Shown: in pieces, positions 25,982 to 34,708 of the stretch
Layout: each line of letters opens with the position of its first letter
How positions within the stretch are numbered: position 1 is the stretch's first letter
Assembly: GCF_000426865.1 (NCBI RefSeq)
Contig: NZ_AUGE01000005.1
Location: 1 to 64,000 of the forward strand
Length of the DNA: 64,000 nt
Reading direction: 5' to 3'
Origin: Citrifermentans bremense R1
GTDB taxonomy: Bacteria; Desulfobacterota; Desulfuromonadia; Geobacterales; Geobacteraceae
Notes under the pieces: generated by a model
The model's input: only the letters and a program-made list of their open reading frames with translations
The model's database searches: none
What the model was told of the DNA's origin: nothing
Program-made: the position numbers and the translations under genes

Positions 25982-26165
25982 AGCCCCCTCCGGTTATTGT
26001 TTTAGCCACCAATTCTACGCAGATCCATGAAGAGGTCAATGATTCCCGACAGTAGCGCCTTTTTTCAAGGCATGCAGACAATCGCATATTTTTGACCCAT
26101 GTCATAAACAATTTTCCTTGGCGGCGTTATCTTCAGTTCAACGAAACGCACAAGGGAGGGAGCAG

Positions 26166-26390
26166 ATGGAATTCAAAAACGGCTTGGGAGACGCGGCCAT
26201 ACAGAACGTGATAGCGAGCCACCCGGAGATCGGCGACATCCTGAACCGCTACGAGATCGGTTGCGTCACCTGCAAGGTCGGCATCTGCCTCCTGAAGGAC
26301 GTCGTTTCCATTCACGGGCTGACCAAGGAACAGGAAGCCTCGGTAGAAAAAGAAATAAATGACTATTTGGATCGTAAAGCCGAAAATTAA
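26166..26390 (+). CDS. small DUF1858-like cysteine protein
   Basis: A 74-residue protein starting at ATG 26166 (GGGAGGGAG upstream). IASHPEIGDILNRYEIGCVTC (about 17-36) followed by a third Cys (41) and a helical tail resembles DUF1858 and the N-terminal part of ScdA/RIC-type iron-sulfur repair proteins. Cys33, Cys36 and Cys41 could bind a metal or a cluster. It is followed by a Cys-containing protein and a hemerythrin, suggesting a role in oxygen, NO or iron handling. The function is inferred from context only. Confidence 0.65.
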   Translation: MEFKNGLGDAAIQNVIASHPEIGDILNRYEIGCVTCKVGICLLKDVVSIHGLTKEQEASVEKEINDYLDRKAEN

Positions 26391-26477
26391 CAAGTGCCCG
26401 GTTAGTTCGGGACACCAACACATACACATACACCGACAGCGTTAACAACTAATTTTTTAAGAACAGGAGACAACATC

Positions 26478-26936
26478 ATGGCACATGCAGGATGCGGCTG
26501 CCCGGGCAGCATGGCGAGGGTTATCGAGAAGAGCGAGGCAACTGAGCAGCAGAACACGGTAAAGGCGGCTTCGGAGTTGCGGCAGTGGCCGGTGCAACTG
26601 CACCTGGTTCCCCCTACCGCCCCCTGGTTCCAGGACAGCGACATATTGATCGCGGCCGACTGCGTCGCTTTCGCGCTGGGAAGCTTCCACAGCGACCTCT
26701 TGAAGGGAAAGGCTCTGGCGATCGCCTGCCCCAAACTTGACGACAGCGCCGCGTACGTGGAGAAGCTAGCCACGATCTTCAGGGAAAACGAGGTGAAGAG
26801 CATCACCGTCGCCATCATGGAAGTCCCCTGCTGCCGCGGCCTGGACATGATGGTGAGACAGGCGCTCACCCAGTCAGGGAAAGAGATACCGCTGGAGACC
26901 GCAGTGATCGGCATCAACGGGGAGAGGAGGAACTAG
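26478..26936 (+). CDS. conserved Cys-containing protein, putative iron-sulfur oxidoreductase-like
   Basis: The 152-residue product starts MAHAGCGCPG. After a variable linker it has a compact domain (ILIAADCVAFALGSFH, LAIACPKLD, AIMEVPCCRGLDMMV) with five further cysteines. Proteins of this type are often fused or linked to 4Fe-4S ferredoxin domains in anaerobes. Here the CGC N-terminus may hold a partial cluster ligand set. The gene is followed by the hemerythrin gene after two bases. No reaction can be assigned. Confidence 0.6.
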   Translation: MAHAGCGCPGSMARVIEKSEATEQQNTVKAASELRQWPVQLHLVPPTAPWFQDSDILIAADCVAFALGSFHSDLLKGKALAIACPKLDDSAAYVEKLATIFRENEVKSITVAIMEVPCCRGLDMMVRQALTQSGKEIPLETAVIGINGERRN

Positions 26937-26938
26937 GG

Positions 26939-27490
26939 ATGAAACAGGACATCACCCAGAGGCTCAAGGACGAACACCAGCTGATCCTGCGCATGCTCGC
27001 CCTTTTGGAGCAGAACGCGAAACGCACCGAAGAGGGCACCTTCAAGAATTACCAGTTCTACCTGGACGGGGTCGACTTCATCAGGAATTACGCCGACCGT
27101 TTCCACCATGCCAAGGAGGAGGATGTCCTGTTCGAAGCCCTGGTGGCAAACGGCATGCCCAGGGCCAACAGTCCGGTAGCGGCGATGCTGATGGAGCATG
27201 ACCTGGGCAGGGCCTTCGTTAAAGCGATGGAGGAGGCCGCCACCCGCGCTCTCAATGGCGAGGCGGGACAGCAAGAAGCCATAGTCGCCAACGCGAGGGG
27301 TTACCTGGAGCTTTTACGCGATCATATCGCCAAGGAGGATGACATCCTCTACCCCCTGGCGGAGCGGGTGCTACCGGAAGAGATGCGCGAGAATATCGTG
27401 GCTGGTTACCGCACGGCCGAGGAGAAGTCGGAAGCAGGTTTTGAGACACATTACCGTAGCGTCGTGGAAAAGTACGAGGCGGAAGGATAA
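26939..27490 (+). CDS. hemerythrin HHE domain protein
   Basis: A 183-residue all-helical protein with the di-iron histidine set: DEHQLILRML (His14 region), RFHHAKEEDVLFEAL, LMEHDLGRAF and LLRDHIAKEDDILYPLAE. It probably binds O2 or NO, or buffers iron. The start follows the previous stop by 2 bases (TAGGGATG), so the two are coupled. It is last in the operon, whose transcription may end at the hairpin at 27809-27856. Confidence 0.88.
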   Translation: MKQDITQRLKDEHQLILRMLALLEQNAKRTEEGTFKNYQFYLDGVDFIRNYADRFHHAKEEDVLFEALVANGMPRANSPVAAMLMEHDLGRAFVKAMEEAATRALNGEAGQQEAIVANARGYLELLRDHIAKEDDILYPLAERVLPEEMRENIVAGYRTAEEKSEAGFETHYRSVVEKYEAEG

Positions 27491-27600
27491 AAGCTTAAAG
27501 CCAAAAGGCGGAACACAGAGGTCACGGAGGTTCGCGGAGGTCACAGAGGTGCTTTTCCGGTAAGGCGAAAGGCACTCACCACAGAGGAAAAGCTTCTTGA

Positions 27601-27803
27601 GGTTAACCCAAAAGCTTTTGCTTTCCTCCGGGACCTCCGTGGTACCCAGTGTCCTCTGTGTTCCGGGGTTAAGAGGCGGATCACAGAGGTCACCGAGGAT
27701 AAGCCAGGGCGGACACGGAGGAAAAACGTTTTGGGTTAACCAAAAAGCTTTTGCTTTCCTCCGGGACCTCCGTGGTACCCAGTGTCCTCTGTGTTCCGGG
27801 TTT
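27601..27803. repeat. pair of near-identical 70-bp direct repeats
   Basis: 27601-27670 and 27734-27803 match with two differences (they share GCTTTTGCTTTCCTCCGGGA and CCTCCGTGGTACCCAGTGTC). Shorter inverted versions (GGAACACAGAGGTCACGGAGG) lie at about 27510, so transcripts could fold extensively. Confidence 0.8.
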
Positions 27804-27808
27804 GAATC

Positions 27809-27856
27809 AAAAAAAGGGCGGGGTCAAATTGACTCCCGCCCTTTCTATTTTATTTA
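27809..27856. terminator. bidirectional terminator between hemerythrin and hom
   Basis: AAAGGGCGGG (27813-27822) pairs with CCCGCCCTTT (27835-27844), flanked by an A-run and a T-rich run. The two operons converge here. Confidence 0.8.
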
Positions 27857-27871
27857 CTCGCCTTCCCGGCT

Positions 27872-29182
<1,311 letters not shown>

Positions 29183-29240
29183 AATCCCTCGTTGGTCAAT
29201 ACATGATAATTTTGGGTTTTCGCTGCAGGACCCGGTACGG

Positions 29241-29678
29241 CTACTCCTTGTCGGTCACGGTGGAGGCGATCTCGTCGAGAATGCCGTTGACGAAGGAGGC
29301 GGAATCGTCGGCGCCGAATTTCTTGGCAACCTCGATGGCCTCGTTCATGGTGACGTTCTTCGGAATGTCCGGGCGGAACAAAAGCTCGAACACGGCCAGA
29401 CGCAGGATGTTGAGGTCCACGCGCGCCATGCGGGCCATGCTCCAGTGCTTGGACTTTTCGGCGATGCGGCTGTCGATTTCCTGCAGGTTGCTGACCACGC
29501 CGTTCACCAGTTCGGAAGCAAAGGCGTAGGCCTTTGAGTTGACCGACAGGGTCGGCTCCTCACCTTCGCTGAAGCTTTCAGTGATCCTTTTTAGCGTGGT
29601 GTTGGCGTCCTGCAGCACCAGGTCCTTGGAGTAAAGCGCCTGTAGCGCAAGTTCTCTCCCTTCTCTGCGTGTCGTCAA
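29241..29678 (-). CDS. nusB: transcription antitermination factor NusB
   Basis: A 145-residue all-helical protein: [17 protein letters not shown] at the N-terminus, and [40 protein letters not shown] at the C-terminus are hallmarks of NusB. It binds boxA RNA with NusE in rRNA antitermination. The best start is TTG at 29678 (no ATG fits), preceded by GGAGATG inside the end of ribH. It directly follows ribH, as in many bacteria. Confidence 0.95.
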   Translation of the reverse strand: MTTRREGRELALQALYSKDLVLQDANTTLKRITESFSEGEEPTLSVNSKAYAFASELVNGVVSNLQEIDSRIAEKSKHWSMARMARVDLNILRLAVFELLFRPDIPKNVTMNEAIEVAKKFGADDSASFVNGILDEIASTVTDKE

Positions 29679-30146
29679 TTATTTCATCTCCTTGAAGACG
29701 TTGGCGATCTCGATGACGGTCATGGCGGCGTCGAAACCCTTGTTGCCTGCCTTGGTGCCGGCGCGTTCGATGGCCTGTTCGATGGTATCGGTGGTCAGCA
29801 CTCCGAAGGCCACGGGCACGCCGGTGGCGAGCGAAGCGTGGGCGATCCCCTTGGAGACCTCGGAGGAAACGTAGTCGAAGTGGGGGGTGGAACCGCGGAT
29901 TACGGCGCCCAGGCAGATGATGGCGTCGTAGTTGCCGCTGCCGGCCATCTTCTGCGCGGTAAGCGGGATTTCGAAGGCCCCGGGAACGCGGACCACGGTG
30001 ATCTGCGCGTCATCGGCGCCGTGGCGCAGCAGCGCGTCAAGAGCCCCTTCAAGCAGGCGCTCGCCGATGAAGCTGTTGAAACGGCCGACGACGATACCGA
30101 ACCTAAGTCCCTCGGCGTTGAGTTTTCCCTCTACGTATTTTGGCAT
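29679..30146 (-). CDS. ribH: 6,7-dimethyl-8-ribityllumazine synthase
   Basis: The 155-residue subunit has [54 protein letters not shown] with the active-site histidine, and [17 protein letters not shown]. It condenses the pyrimidine and butanone-phosphate substrates of riboflavin synthesis, usually as a capsid of 60 subunits. ATG 30146 with GGAGG was preferred to an upstream TTG. Confidence 0.96.
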   Translation of the reverse strand: MPKYVEGKLNAEGLRFGIVVGRFNSFIGERLLEGALDALLRHGADDAQITVVRVPGAFEIPLTAQKMAGSGNYDAIICLGAVIRGSTPHFDYVSSEVSKGIAHASLATGVPVAFGVLTTDTIEQAIERAGTKAGNKGFDAAMTVIEIANVFKEMK

Positions 30147-30161
30147 GATGCCTCCCAAATT

Positions 30162-30291
30162 CAGATAAAGATAGAGATAAAGATTGAGATTAAGAAGATT
30201 CAGATTGAGGAAAAACTAAGAGCTTTGGGTTTTCCTATATCTTTGCTTTACAGGTTTTCCTTAATCTTTATCTGCTTTATCTCTTTATCTG
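30162..30291. repeat. AT-rich inverted repeat between ribBA and ribH
   Basis: The arm at 30162-30194 (CAGATAAAGATAGAGATAAAG and on) is largely complementary to 30260-30291 (CTTAATCTTTATCTGCTTTA and on). A long stem could form in the intercistronic mRNA. A looser inverted repeat (CTGAGAAAATCTGAG-type) sits between ribE and ribD at about 32267-32390. Confidence 0.6.
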
Positions 30292-30293
30292 TT

Positions 30294-31496
30294 TTATATG
30301 TTTTCCAGCAGGTGTCCCATCTTCTCGCGCTTGGTCTTCAGGTATTTCTCGTTGCTTTTGGAAGCCGCGATCTCAATGGGAACGCGCTCGACGATGTTGA
30401 TGCCGTACCCCTGGAGGCCGATGAGTTTCTTCGGGTTGTTGGTCATGAGGCGAATCTTCTTCACGCCCAGGTTCACCAGGATCTGCGCGCCGATGCCGTA
30501 GTCCCTGAGGTCAGCCTTGAAGCCGAGGGCGAGGTTGGCCTCCACCGTGTCGTGCCCCTGGTCCTGCAGTGCGTACGCTTTGAGCTTGTTGGTGAGCCCG
30601 ATGCCGCGCCCTTCCTGGCGCATGTAAAGGATTACTCCCGTTCCTTCCTTCTCGATCCGCTCCATGGCGCTGTGCAGCTGATCGGCGCAGTCGCACCTGA
30701 CGCTGCCGAAGACGTCCCCGGTGAGGCATTCGGAATGGACCCGCACCAGTACCGGCTCGTCGCCTTTGATGTCCCCTTTGACCAGGGCCAGGTGCTCCAA
30801 CTTGTCGATGTCGTTTTCGAAGGCCACGGCGCGGAAGCTGCCGTATGTGCTCGGAAGCGCTACGTCGACCGAGCGGCGCACCAGCGATTCGTGCTTGAGG
30901 CGGTAGGCGACGAGATCGGCTACGGTGCAGACCTTGATGCCGTGCTCCTTGGCGAACTTCTTCAACTCGGGCATGCGCGACATAGTGCCGTCGTCGTTCA
31001 TGATCTCGCAGATGACGCCGGCAGGCTCCAACCCGGCGAGACGCGCCAGGTCGACCGAGCCTTCGGTCTGCCCGGAGCGCACCAGGACGCCGCCGTTGCG
31101 GGCCCTGAGCGGGAAGATGTGGCCCGGCCGCGCCAGGTCCGCCGCCGTGGCATCGGGTGCCACGGCGGTCAGTATGGTATGCGCGCGGTCCGCCGCAGAG
31201 ATGCCGGTGGTAACGCCCTTTTTCGCTTCGATGGAAACGGTGAAGGCGGTGCCGAAGGATGAGGTGTTGGTCTGCACCATCGGCTGCAGGTCGAGGCGGT
31301 CGCAGCGCTCCGAGGTCATGGTGAGGCAGATCAAGCCGCGGCCGTACTTCGCCATGAAGTTGATGGCCTCAGGCGTCACGCACTGAGCCGCCATGGTGAG
31401 GTCGCCTTCGTTTTCGCGATCCTCGTCGTCCGCGAGGATGACCATCCTGCCGGCCCTGATCTCCTCAATCGCTTCCTCTATGCTTGCAACAGACAT
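30294..31496 (-). CDS. ribBA: bifunctional DHBP synthase / GTP cyclohydrolase II
   Basis: The 400-residue fusion begins both branches of riboflavin synthesis. The N-terminal RibB half (1-200) has [11 protein letters not shown] and [23 protein letters not shown]. The C-terminal RibA half has [20 protein letters not shown] with the zinc cysteines, RQEGRGIGL and LMTNNPKK. Both halves keep their active-site residues. GAGAGG precedes ATG 31496. It lies between ribE and ribH. Confidence 0.96.
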   Translation of the reverse strand: MSVASIEEAIEEIRAGRMVILADDEDRENEGDLTMAAQCVTPEAINFMAKYGRGLICLTMTSERCDRLDLQPMVQTNTSSFGTAFTVSIEAKKGVTTGISAADRAHTILTAVAPDATAADLARPGHIFPLRARNGGVLVRSGQTEGSVDLARLAGLEPAGVICEIMNDDGTMSRMPELKKFAKEHGIKVCTVADLVAYRLKHESLVRRSVDVALPSTYGSFRAVAFENDIDKLEHLALVKGDIKGDEPVLVRVHSECLTGDVFGSVRCDCADQLHSAMERIEKEGTGVILYMRQEGRGIGLTNKLKAYALQDQGHDTVEANLALGFKADLRDYGIGAQILVNLGVKKIRLMTNNPKKLIGLQGYGINIVERVPIEIAASKSNEKYLKTKREKMGHLLENI

Positions 31497-31602
31497 GGTT
31501 TAACCTCTCTTCCTCTGGGTCGGGATGGATGCACCCGCTCCCGTAACTGAATCTAGATCGTCGACCATAACAAAAAAAGGGGCAAAGTGAAAGAGAAAGC
31601 CG

Positions 31603-32247
31603 TTACATGAAGCCGCTTTTTGCCAGCAGGTCCAGCGTCACTCCTTCGCCGCCTGTTTCCCTGCCCGCCAGCAAGCGTTCGAGGTACCGGCACAAAAGGT
31701 CCGTCTCGATGTTCACCTCGTCCCCCACGCGCTTCCCGATGAGCGTAGTCTTTGCCGCGGTGTGAGGTATCACGTTGATGCTGAAGCTGTCGGGGCCGGC
31801 CGTGTTGACGGTGAGACTGATGCCGTCGATGGCAACCGAGCCTTTGGCAGCGATGTACTTGCCGTACTGGGGCGGGAACCGGAAGGAGAAGACGATGTTG
31901 CCGGCGACCTCCCGCCGCTCGATGATGGTGGCGACGCAGTCGACGTGCCCGGAAACCAGGTGCCCGTCCAGGCGGTCGGAGAGCTTCATGGCGCGCTCCA
32001 TGTTGACAGGGGAGCCGCTTTTGAGGTTCTTGAAGCCGGTGCGGTCGATGGTTTCGGGCGAGATGTCGAAGGTCACCGCCCCGCCCCCCTTGCGGACCAC
32101 GGTGAGGCAGGCGCCGTTGATGGCGATCGAGGCGCCGATGGCGACTTCGTCCAGCGGCAGCGACGTCTTCACCGTGAGGCTACCCGAGGCTCCGCGCTTC
32201 TCGATGGAGACGAGCTCGCCTACTGTTTCTATCAGACCTGTGAACAT
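31603..32247 (-). CDS. ribE: riboflavin synthase alpha subunit
   Basis: The 214-residue protein consists of two similar lumazine-binding barrels. It starts MFTGLIETVGELVSIEKRG, with the second repeat around residue 98 on (HLVSGHVDCVATI). It dismutates two lumazines to riboflavin. The catalytic N-terminal MFTGLIE and the SLTVNTAG segment are present. It is preceded by AAGAGG and lies in dCMP deaminase-nrdR-ribD-ribE-ribBA-ribH-nusB. Confidence 0.96.
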   Translation of the reverse strand: MFTGLIETVGELVSIEKRGASGSLTVKTSLPLDEVAIGASIAINGACLTVVRKGGGAVTFDISPETIDRTGFKNLKSGSPVNMERAMKLSDRLDGHLVSGHVDCVATIIERREVAGNIVFSFRFPPQYGKYIAAKGSVAIDGISLTVNTAGPDSFSINVIPHTAAKTTLIGKRVGDEVNIETDLLCRYLERLLAGRETGGEGVTLDLLAKSGFM

Positions 32248-32385
32248 GAAAAACCTCTTAAACCGTTAACACGGAGAAAATCTGAGGACATCTGAGAAAC
32301 CAAGAACCGGAGAGAAACAAGACCTTGAGACTTTGGCTCTCTCGGGCTGTTGCCTGTGCTCAGATTTTCTCAGATGTTCTCCTTG

Positions 32386-33495
32386 TTAGGGGTTCTGACT
32401 TTTTGTTTTTGTGGGGACGCCTTCCACCAGGAGATCGACTCCCACTCGCTTCACCCTCATCTGCTCCAACCGGATGGCATCTGCCATAAGCGTCGCGCCC
32501 TCCCCTGCGAAGAGCCCCATGCCGGCTCCTCCCACGAGCTTCGGCGCCAGAAAGATCATGCACTTGTCGATGAGCCCGGCACGAAGAGCTGCCCCGGCCA
32601 AGTGACTCCCCCCTTCGAGGAGCACGGACTGCACGCCGCGCGCACCCAACTGAACGAAGAGGTCGCAAAGATCGACTCGCCCATCTGTCTCGCAGCAGGT
32701 GAGGATCTCCACCCCGTGGGCCTTGAGTGCTTCCATTTTCGCCTGGTCGCCGCTGCAGGTGGCTATGACGGTTTTGGCTTTCGACTCCACGCCCAGTATC
32801 GCGGCATGGAGCGGTATCCTGAGGGTCGAGTCGACGATCACCCGCAGCGGGTCTTTGCCGCCGGGGACCCTGCAGGTTAGAAGCGGGTCGTCCTTCACCA
32901 CGGTGCCGACGCCGACCATGATGGCGTCGAGACGCCCACGCAACCGGTGCACTTCGCGCCGGGCACGGTCGCTGGTCACCCACTTTGAGTCGCCGCTTGC
33001 CGTGGCGCTCTTGCCGTCGAGGGTAAGGGCGCTCTTCAGCAGCACGTAAGGTAGCTTCGTCTGTATCCACTTGATGAAGGGGAGGTTCAGCTCGCGGCTC
33101 TCCTCTTCCAAGAGCCCCACTTCGACTGCTATCCCCGCGTCCTTGAGCATCTGGATCCCCCGCCCGGAGACAAGCGGGTTGGGATCGACCATGGCGACGA
33201 AGACGCGCGCCACGTTCGCCTCGATGAGGGCCTTGGCGCAGGGGGGGGTCTTGCCGAAGTGGGAGCAGGGCTCAAGGGTCACGTAGGCGTCGGCGCCGGC
33301 CGCCTTAGCGCCGGCCGCCTTCAAGGCATGCACCTCGGCGTGCGGAGTCCCCGCCTTTTTGTGCCAGCCGGCCCCGACGACTTCGCCGTTACGGACGATG
33401 ACGCAGCCGACGGCGGGGTTGGGAGCCGTCTTGCCGACTCCCTTTCTGGCCTCGGAAAGCGCCAGGCGCATCATTTTAAGGTGTAGGTCGGACAT
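32386..33495 (-). CDS. ribD: bifunctional riboflavin deaminase/reductase
   Basis: A 369-residue enzyme. The N-terminal deaminase has the zinc site TPHAEVHAL and LEPCSHFGKTPPC (about 50-84), and the C-terminal reductase (about 145-365) has SALTLDGKSATASGDSKWVTS and VLLEGGSHLAG. It deaminates and reduces the pyrimidine intermediate. Start ATG at 33495, just 9 bases after nrdR. Confidence 0.96.
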   Translation of the reverse strand: MSDLHLKMMRLALSEARKGVGKTAPNPAVGCVIVRNGEVVGAGWHKKAGTPHAEVHALKAAGAKAAGADAYVTLEPCSHFGKTPPCAKALIEANVARVFVAMVDPNPLVSGRGIQMLKDAGIAVEVGLLEEESRELNLPFIKWIQTKLPYVLLKSALTLDGKSATASGDSKWVTSDRARREVHRLRGRLDAIMVGVGTVVKDDPLLTCRVPGGKDPLRVIVDSTLRIPLHAAILGVESKAKTVIATCSGDQAKMEALKAHGVEILTCCETDGRVDLCDLFVQLGARGVQSVLLEGGSHLAGAALRAGLIDKCMIFLAPKLVGGAGMGLFAGEGATLMADAIRLEQMRVKRVGVDLLVEGVPTKTKSQNP

Positions 33496-33504
33496 GTCCC
33501 CCCG

Positions 33505-33957
33505 CTACTTTTTCAGCAGGTCCTGCAGTTCTTCCATGAATTCGTTGATGTCCTTGAAGGAGCGGTAGACCGAGGCGAAGCGGACATAGGCCACCTGGTC
33601 GACGCCGTGCAATTCCGACATGATCCATTCGCCGAGGGTGGTGGTGGGAATCTCCCTCTCGCCGCTTTCCTGCAGGCGCGTCTCCAGGCGATCGACCATC
33701 TTCTCGATGGTCTCCACCGAGACCGGCCGCTTCTCGCAGGCCTTCTGGATCCCGTTGACGAGCTTCATGCGCTCGAAGGGTTCGCGCCTGCCGTCCCTCT
33801 TGGTGACCAGGGGAAGGACCTCCTCCACGCGCTCGTGGGTGGTGAAGCGCTTGCCGCACGACTCGCACTCGCGCCGGCGCCTGATGGCGGCCCCACCCTT
33901 GTCCGGGCGGGAGTCGACTACCTTGCTGTCGGCAAAATTGCAGAAAGGACATTTCAT
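33505..33957 (-). CDS. nrdR: transcriptional repressor NrdR
   Basis: The 150-residue repressor starts [19 protein letters not shown] with a zinc ribbon (Cys3, Cys6, then CESCGKRF with Cys31/34) and an ATP-cone domain ([16 protein letters not shown]..., about 47-137). It senses ATP/dATP and represses ribonucleotide reductase genes. Its ATG overlaps the end of the upstream deaminase gene, so nucleotide regulation and riboflavin synthesis share a transcript. Confidence 0.96.
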   Translation of the reverse strand: MKCPFCNFADSKVVDSRPDKGGAAIRRRRECESCGKRFTTHERVEEVLPLVTKRDGRREPFERMKLVNGIQKACEKRPVSVETIEKMVDRLETRLQESGEREIPTTTLGEWIMSELHGVDQVAYVRFASVYRSFKDINEFMEELQDLLKK

Positions 33958-34409
33958 GGGTTTGGCTCCTCGTATTTTTCCACCAGGATGCCGGATTCCC
34001 GAATCATCTCCTCGGCCAACTGGTCCGGATATCCCGAGAGGTACACCACGCGCTTGATGCCGGAGTTGATCACCATCTTAGAGCAGATGATGCAGGGCAT
34101 GGTGTTGCAGTAAAGGGTCGCGCCCTCGATGGATGTGCCGTGCTTCGCCGCCTGTATGATGGCGTTTTGCTCGGCGTGAAGACCGCGGCAAAGCTCGTGG
34201 CGCTCGCCGGACGGGATCCCCATCTTCTCCCTGAGGCAGCCTATGTCGAGGCAATGGGCGGTCCCGGAGGGTGCGCCGTTGTAGCCGGTGGCAAGGATGT
34301 TCTTGTCCTTGACCAGCACCGCCCCCACCTGCCGCCTGAGACAGGTGGAGCGTTTGGCTACCAGGCGTGTGATTTCGATGAAATATTCATCCCAACTCGG
34401 ACGGCCCAT
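33954..34409 (-). CDS. dCMP deaminase / ComEB-like cytidine deaminase
   Basis: The 151-residue zinc deaminase has the signature C/HAE motif [10 protein letters not shown] (about 79-88) and the PCxxC zinc ligands in [12 protein letters not shown] (about 102-113). The N-terminus [21 protein letters not shown] is typical of deoxycytidylate deaminases. It supplies dUMP for dTMP. The ATG at 34409 was chosen over a longer frame because GAGAGG precedes it. It is first in the nrdR-rib operon. Confidence 0.92.
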   Translation of the reverse strand: MGRPSWDEYFIEITRLVAKRSTCLRRQVGAVLVKDKNILATGYNGAPSGTAHCLDIGCLREKMGIPSGERHELCRGLHAEQNAIIQAAKHGTSIEGATLYCNTMPCIICSKMVINSGIKRVVYLSGYPDQLAEEMIRESGILVEKYEEPNP

Positions 34410-34437
34410 AGATAGTCCTCTCATTTGAAATTGGGCC

Positions 34438-34466
34438 ACAATAGCGGTTTTCACGAATCCGGTCAA
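34438..34466 (-). promoter_or_regulatory. promoter of the dCMP deaminase-nrdR-rib-nusB operon
   Basis: Minus strand TTGACC (34466-34461), 17-base spacer, TATTGT (34443-34438). The -35 matches 5 of 6 consensus bases. The 5' leader to ATG 34409 would be only about 22 bases, so there is no room for an FMN riboswitch. Confidence 0.65.
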
Positions 34467-34708
34467 GAAGCGTGAGAGAGGCGCCGGGCGGTTGCAGCTG
34501 TGAAAGGTGTTGCAAAGAGCCGGTGCGGGCGCAGATGAGGCTGCAGCGAATGGAGTGGATCGAGACTGCGCCGGGACATTTAGCAGGTCTTTCGCGGCGG
34601 CCGGGCAGGATGAGCGAGCCGTCGCCCGAGTCGGTCCCTATTGGGAAAGTTCTTGCCCGAAAGGCCCAAAGAGTGTAAGAGTACCCTCTTTTTTCGGGAG
34701 GATAACCA

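Larger units (their letters stand above)
27491..27871. other. intergenic stretch with repeats between hemerythrin and hom
   Basis: It holds AGAGGTCACGGAGG-type motifs in both orientations, two 70-base direct repeats and a bidirectional terminator. No coding sequence is supported. Confidence 0.65.

Noticed and set aside
27491-27871. CRISPR-like array because of the repeats
   Set aside because: There are only two long direct repeats with one spacer of about 63 bases and extra inverted copies; no cas gene nearby.
34410-34708. Possible FMN riboswitch ahead of the rib operon
   Set aside because: The promoter leaves only about 22 bases of leader and no RFN-like conserved core was seen; only the promoter was found in this gap.
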